From: Marinobacter sp. S6332
GTDB lineage: Bacteria; Pseudomonadota; Gammaproteobacteria; Pseudomonadales; Oleiphilaceae
DNA: 64,000 bases
Assembly (NCBI RefSeq): GCF_023016045.1
Contig: NZ_JALKAP010000002.1
Location: forward strand, 124,001-188,000
Reading direction: 5' to 3'
Part shown: positions 62,158-64,000 of the stretch, piece by piece
Numbering within the stretch: the first letter of the stretch is position 1
Layout of the letters: every line of letters begins with the position of its first letter
Position numbers and translations under genes: made by a program
Notes under the pieces: generated by a model
Seen by the model: only the letters and a program-made list of their open reading frames with translations
What the model was told of the DNA's origin: nothing
Databases searched by the model: none

Positions 62158-62889
62158 TTATTTTGTAGATTTAGAATGCTCCCGCTCCACAACAGCTGAT
62201 AACTGGCCCCAACCCGGGCGGGTTAGGCGAATGTTGTCCACAAGCACGGTTGGGGTACTCGTCACCTGTAACTGCATAGCTACGCGACGGCTAGCTTCAA
62301 CGGCTTCCCGGTGCAGCTCTGTTGTCATACAACGGCGGAAACGGCGCTCTTCCAAGCCCAGGTCATTTCCATAACGGGTAAAGGTTGCTACCGGGTCGTT
62401 TGAACCGCTCCACTCAGTCTGCGAATCATACAGACGCTCGTGCATCTCCCAGTAAGCACCTTGATCGCCAGCGCAGCGGGCGGCCTGAGCAGCGGGAAAT
62501 GCATTCTGATGTTGTTGCAAAGGCAAATCAAAATACACAAAGCGAACCTGCCCTGCTTCCACATACTCCTGCTTCAAGCGCTTACTCGCGCTCGCAAAAA
62601 GGCCACAGGCCGGGCACTGGTAATCCGCAAACTCCCGCACAACAACCGGAGCATCTGCAGCGCCTACAGAAACACCATACTGATCCAACTGGGCAGGAAA
62701 GGCTTCCGCATTTGGCCCGGCAACCGGTAATTCATCCGAAGTGGGTGTTGGCGCTGCCGTCAGGAAAAAAGCGCCAATCACAATAGCTGCGAGAACCAGC
62801 ACACTCACCCCGATAACCAGAGGCTTTTTCGAACTTGTTTTCTTTTGCGGCGGCGCACCCGTTTGTTTGCGACGTTTTGCTTCACCCAT
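62158..62889 (-). CDS. DsbA-like thioredoxin-fold protein, membrane-anchored
   Basis: This 243-residue protein starts with a basic segment (MGEAKRRKQTG) and a membrane helix (VIGVSVLVLAAIVIGAFF). A DsbA/DsbG-type thioredoxin domain follows with the active site CPACG (near residue 95) and cis-Pro in TSTPTVLVD near 212. It is likely a periplasmic thiol oxidoreductase tethered to the inner membrane. The N-terminal MGEAKRRK resembles the start of SEC-C-type proteins, but the rest is clearly DsbA-like. AAAGGAG lies before the ATG. Confidence 0.85.
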   Translation of the reverse strand: MGEAKRRKQTGAPPQKKTSSKKPLVIGVSVLVLAAIVIGAFFLTAAPTPTSDELPVAGPNAEAFPAQLDQYGVSVGAADAPVVVREFADYQCPACGLFASASKRLKQEYVEAGQVRFVYFDLPLQQHQNAFPAAQAARCAGDQGAYWEMHERLYDSQTEWSGSNDPVATFTRYGNDLGLEERRFRRCMTTELHREAVEASRRVAMQLQVTSTPTVLVDNIRLTRPGWGQLSAVVEREHSKSTK

Positions 62890-63017
62890 TCTTGACTCCT
62901 TTCTGTTTTGCAGAGGTAACTCTGTGATTGTTAGCAGGCGAACATTCCCACATTCACTCAGGCAGGCTAAGATCCTTTATATCCTACATAAGTTCCAATA
63001 CAAATTAAGGAGATCAC

Positions 63018-63983
63018 ATGCCACGCCCTTCATTTAACAAAAACTCCCTCAGTTTACCCCTCGTCGCAGCTCCCATGTTTTTAATATCCGGGCCTGAATT
63101 GGCGCTGGCGTGCTGCCGGGAGGGTATCGTGGGTAGCTTCCCAGCCCTAAACCAACGCACGAGTGAAGGCTTCGAAGAGTGGCTGGTCCAGATGAACGAT
63201 GGGCTTGCCAAGTTGAAGGAAGAAAACCCGGAAGCCAACGTTGCGCCCTATGCGGTAAACCTCATCGTGCACCGCTCCAACCCGCGCTGGCAGGCGGATC
63301 TAGAACTGTGTGTAAAGCATCAGGTGCCCATTATCATTACGTCACTTGGTGCAGCAAGCCAAGTGGTTGAGGCCGTGCACAGCTATGGTGGCGCGGTATT
63401 CCACGATGTAACCAATCAAAAGCACGCACGCAAAGCGGCCGAAGCTGGTGTAGACGGCATTATTGCTGTTGCAGCTGGTGCTGGCGGGCATGCGGGCACT
63501 ATCAATCCCTTTGTGCTGGTGCACGAAATCCGCGAGGTGTTTGAGGGCATCATTTTGCTAGCTGGCGGACTCTCTCACGGTGAAGACGTACTGGCCGCAA
63601 AAGCCCTTGGTGCGGACTTGGCGTATATGGGAACTCGTTTTATTAACACCAACGAGTCCCGGGCAGAAGATGCCTATCGCACCATGATTATTGAGTCTGT
63701 TTCCAGCGACATTATCCACACACCCGCCGTTTCCGGAATACCAGCCAGCTTTATGCGGCAAAGCTTGGAAGCCGCTGGATTCCCAATGGATAAGCTAAAC
63801 CAGGCGGGTGAAATCAACTACGGCGAAAAGCTTAAACCGGTAGATGACGAAGCCAAGGCATGGAAAACCGTATGGTCGGCTGGTCAGGGTGTCAGCCAAA
63901 TCAATGATGTGGTCAGCGTTGAGGTTTTGGTCTCAAGGTTGAAGAAGGAATACGAGAGCGCCCTTGCGCAGCTTTGCAAATAA
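63018..63983 (+). CDS. NAD(P)H-dependent flavin oxidoreductase, nitronate monooxygenase-like
   Basis: This 321-residue TIM-barrel flavoprotein has LVAAPMFLISGPELALACCREGIVGSFPALN at the N-terminus, GVDGIIAVAAGAGGHAG near residue 150 (FMN phosphate loop with the H-A-G catalytic His), and LAGGLSHGEDVLAAKALGADLAYMGTRF near 185. These are nitronate monooxygenase/2-nitropropane dioxygenase features. It oxidises nitronates or, in some members, acts as an enoyl-ACP or quinone reductase. TAAGGAG precedes the ATG. The 17 bp after its stop hold nothing of note. Confidence 0.9.
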   Translation: MPRPSFNKNSLSLPLVAAPMFLISGPELALACCREGIVGSFPALNQRTSEGFEEWLVQMNDGLAKLKEENPEANVAPYAVNLIVHRSNPRWQADLELCVKHQVPIIITSLGAASQVVEAVHSYGGAVFHDVTNQKHARKAAEAGVDGIIAVAAGAGGHAGTINPFVLVHEIREVFEGIILLAGGLSHGEDVLAAKALGADLAYMGTRFINTNESRAEDAYRTMIIESVSSDIIHTPAVSGIPASFMRQSLEAAGFPMDKLNQAGEINYGEKLKPVDDEAKAWKTVWSAGQGVSQINDVVSVEVLVSRLKKEYESALAQLCK

Positions 63984-64000
63984 GCAAACCTAACTCCGTA

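Overview
The window looks like the chromosome of a marine gammaproteobacterium, most likely Marinobacter or a close relative. This rests on the gene set: PutA with a divergent Lrp-type regulator, an EF-P-like EfpL, a Pseudomonas-type RIO kinase, an AaeXAB-like efflux operon, MtfA, a FilA-like surface protein, a GacA-type box in front of a GGA-rich RNA, and TRAP/Rieske catabolism. I saw no rRNA, tRNA, CRISPR array or insertion sequence.

Layout. 1-5.2 kb: the 5' three quarters of putA (minus strand), its divergent Lrp-family regulator and two unrecognised genes. 5.3-9.7 kb: a LysE exporter, an AraC regulator overlapping an MFS gene, efpL and a RIO kinase. 9.7-18.8 kb: housekeeping and metabolic genes (spermidine-synthase-like, MaoC, DCC-family, threonine aldolase, AaeB/AaeA/AaeX-like efflux operon, MtfA, crotonase, lipase-like hydrolase). 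19.2-23.0 kb: an integrase-less integron cassette cluster (CALIN), all cassettes on the minus strand, with at least five attC-type sites and cassettes encoding HigBA, an RraB-like protein and several unknowns; a short secreted-protein gene is cut off at its left edge. 23.2-26.6 kb: trxC, DUF2750 and a giant DUF2339 membrane protein. 26.9-32.4 kb: a branched-chain 2-oxoacid dehydrogenase operon (E1 alpha, E1 beta, E2) running straight into a Hanks-type protein kinase gene.

32.8-45.3 kb is a catabolic island: LysR regulator, TRAP importer (P, Q, M), universal stress protein and glyoxalase-fold protein, then a Rieske oxygenase with a Glu in place of the usual bridging Asp, its flavin/2Fe-2S reductase, an extended SDR, an unrecognised 203-residue protein, an orphan DUF1116 protein, an amidase and a PEP-mutase/isocitrate-lyase-superfamily lyase. 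Read together, the substrate is imported, oxygenated, dehydrogenated, hydrolysed at an amide and cleaved to central metabolites. A betaine or N-methylated heterocycle is my best guess; the substrate is not established by the sequence.

45.4-51.0 kb: a methyltransferase, Na/Pi-cotransporter homologue, DUF72 and SDR. 51.2-52.1 kb: a 47-residue DUF3096 protein, then an RNA of about 215 nt whose GGA motifs sit in hairpin loops behind a near-consensus GacA box (a CsrB/RsmZ-type antagonist of CsrA/RsmA), then a ComEA-type protein. 52.2-64 kb: EamA exporter, glyoxalase, GntR regulator, a 26-bp perfect inverted-repeat element, FilA-like protein, a flippase-like gene translationally coupled to a metallophosphatase-glycosyltransferase fusion and a DUF523/DUF1722 protein, then DUF481, TrhO, a DsbA-like protein and a nitronate monooxygenase-like flavoprotein.
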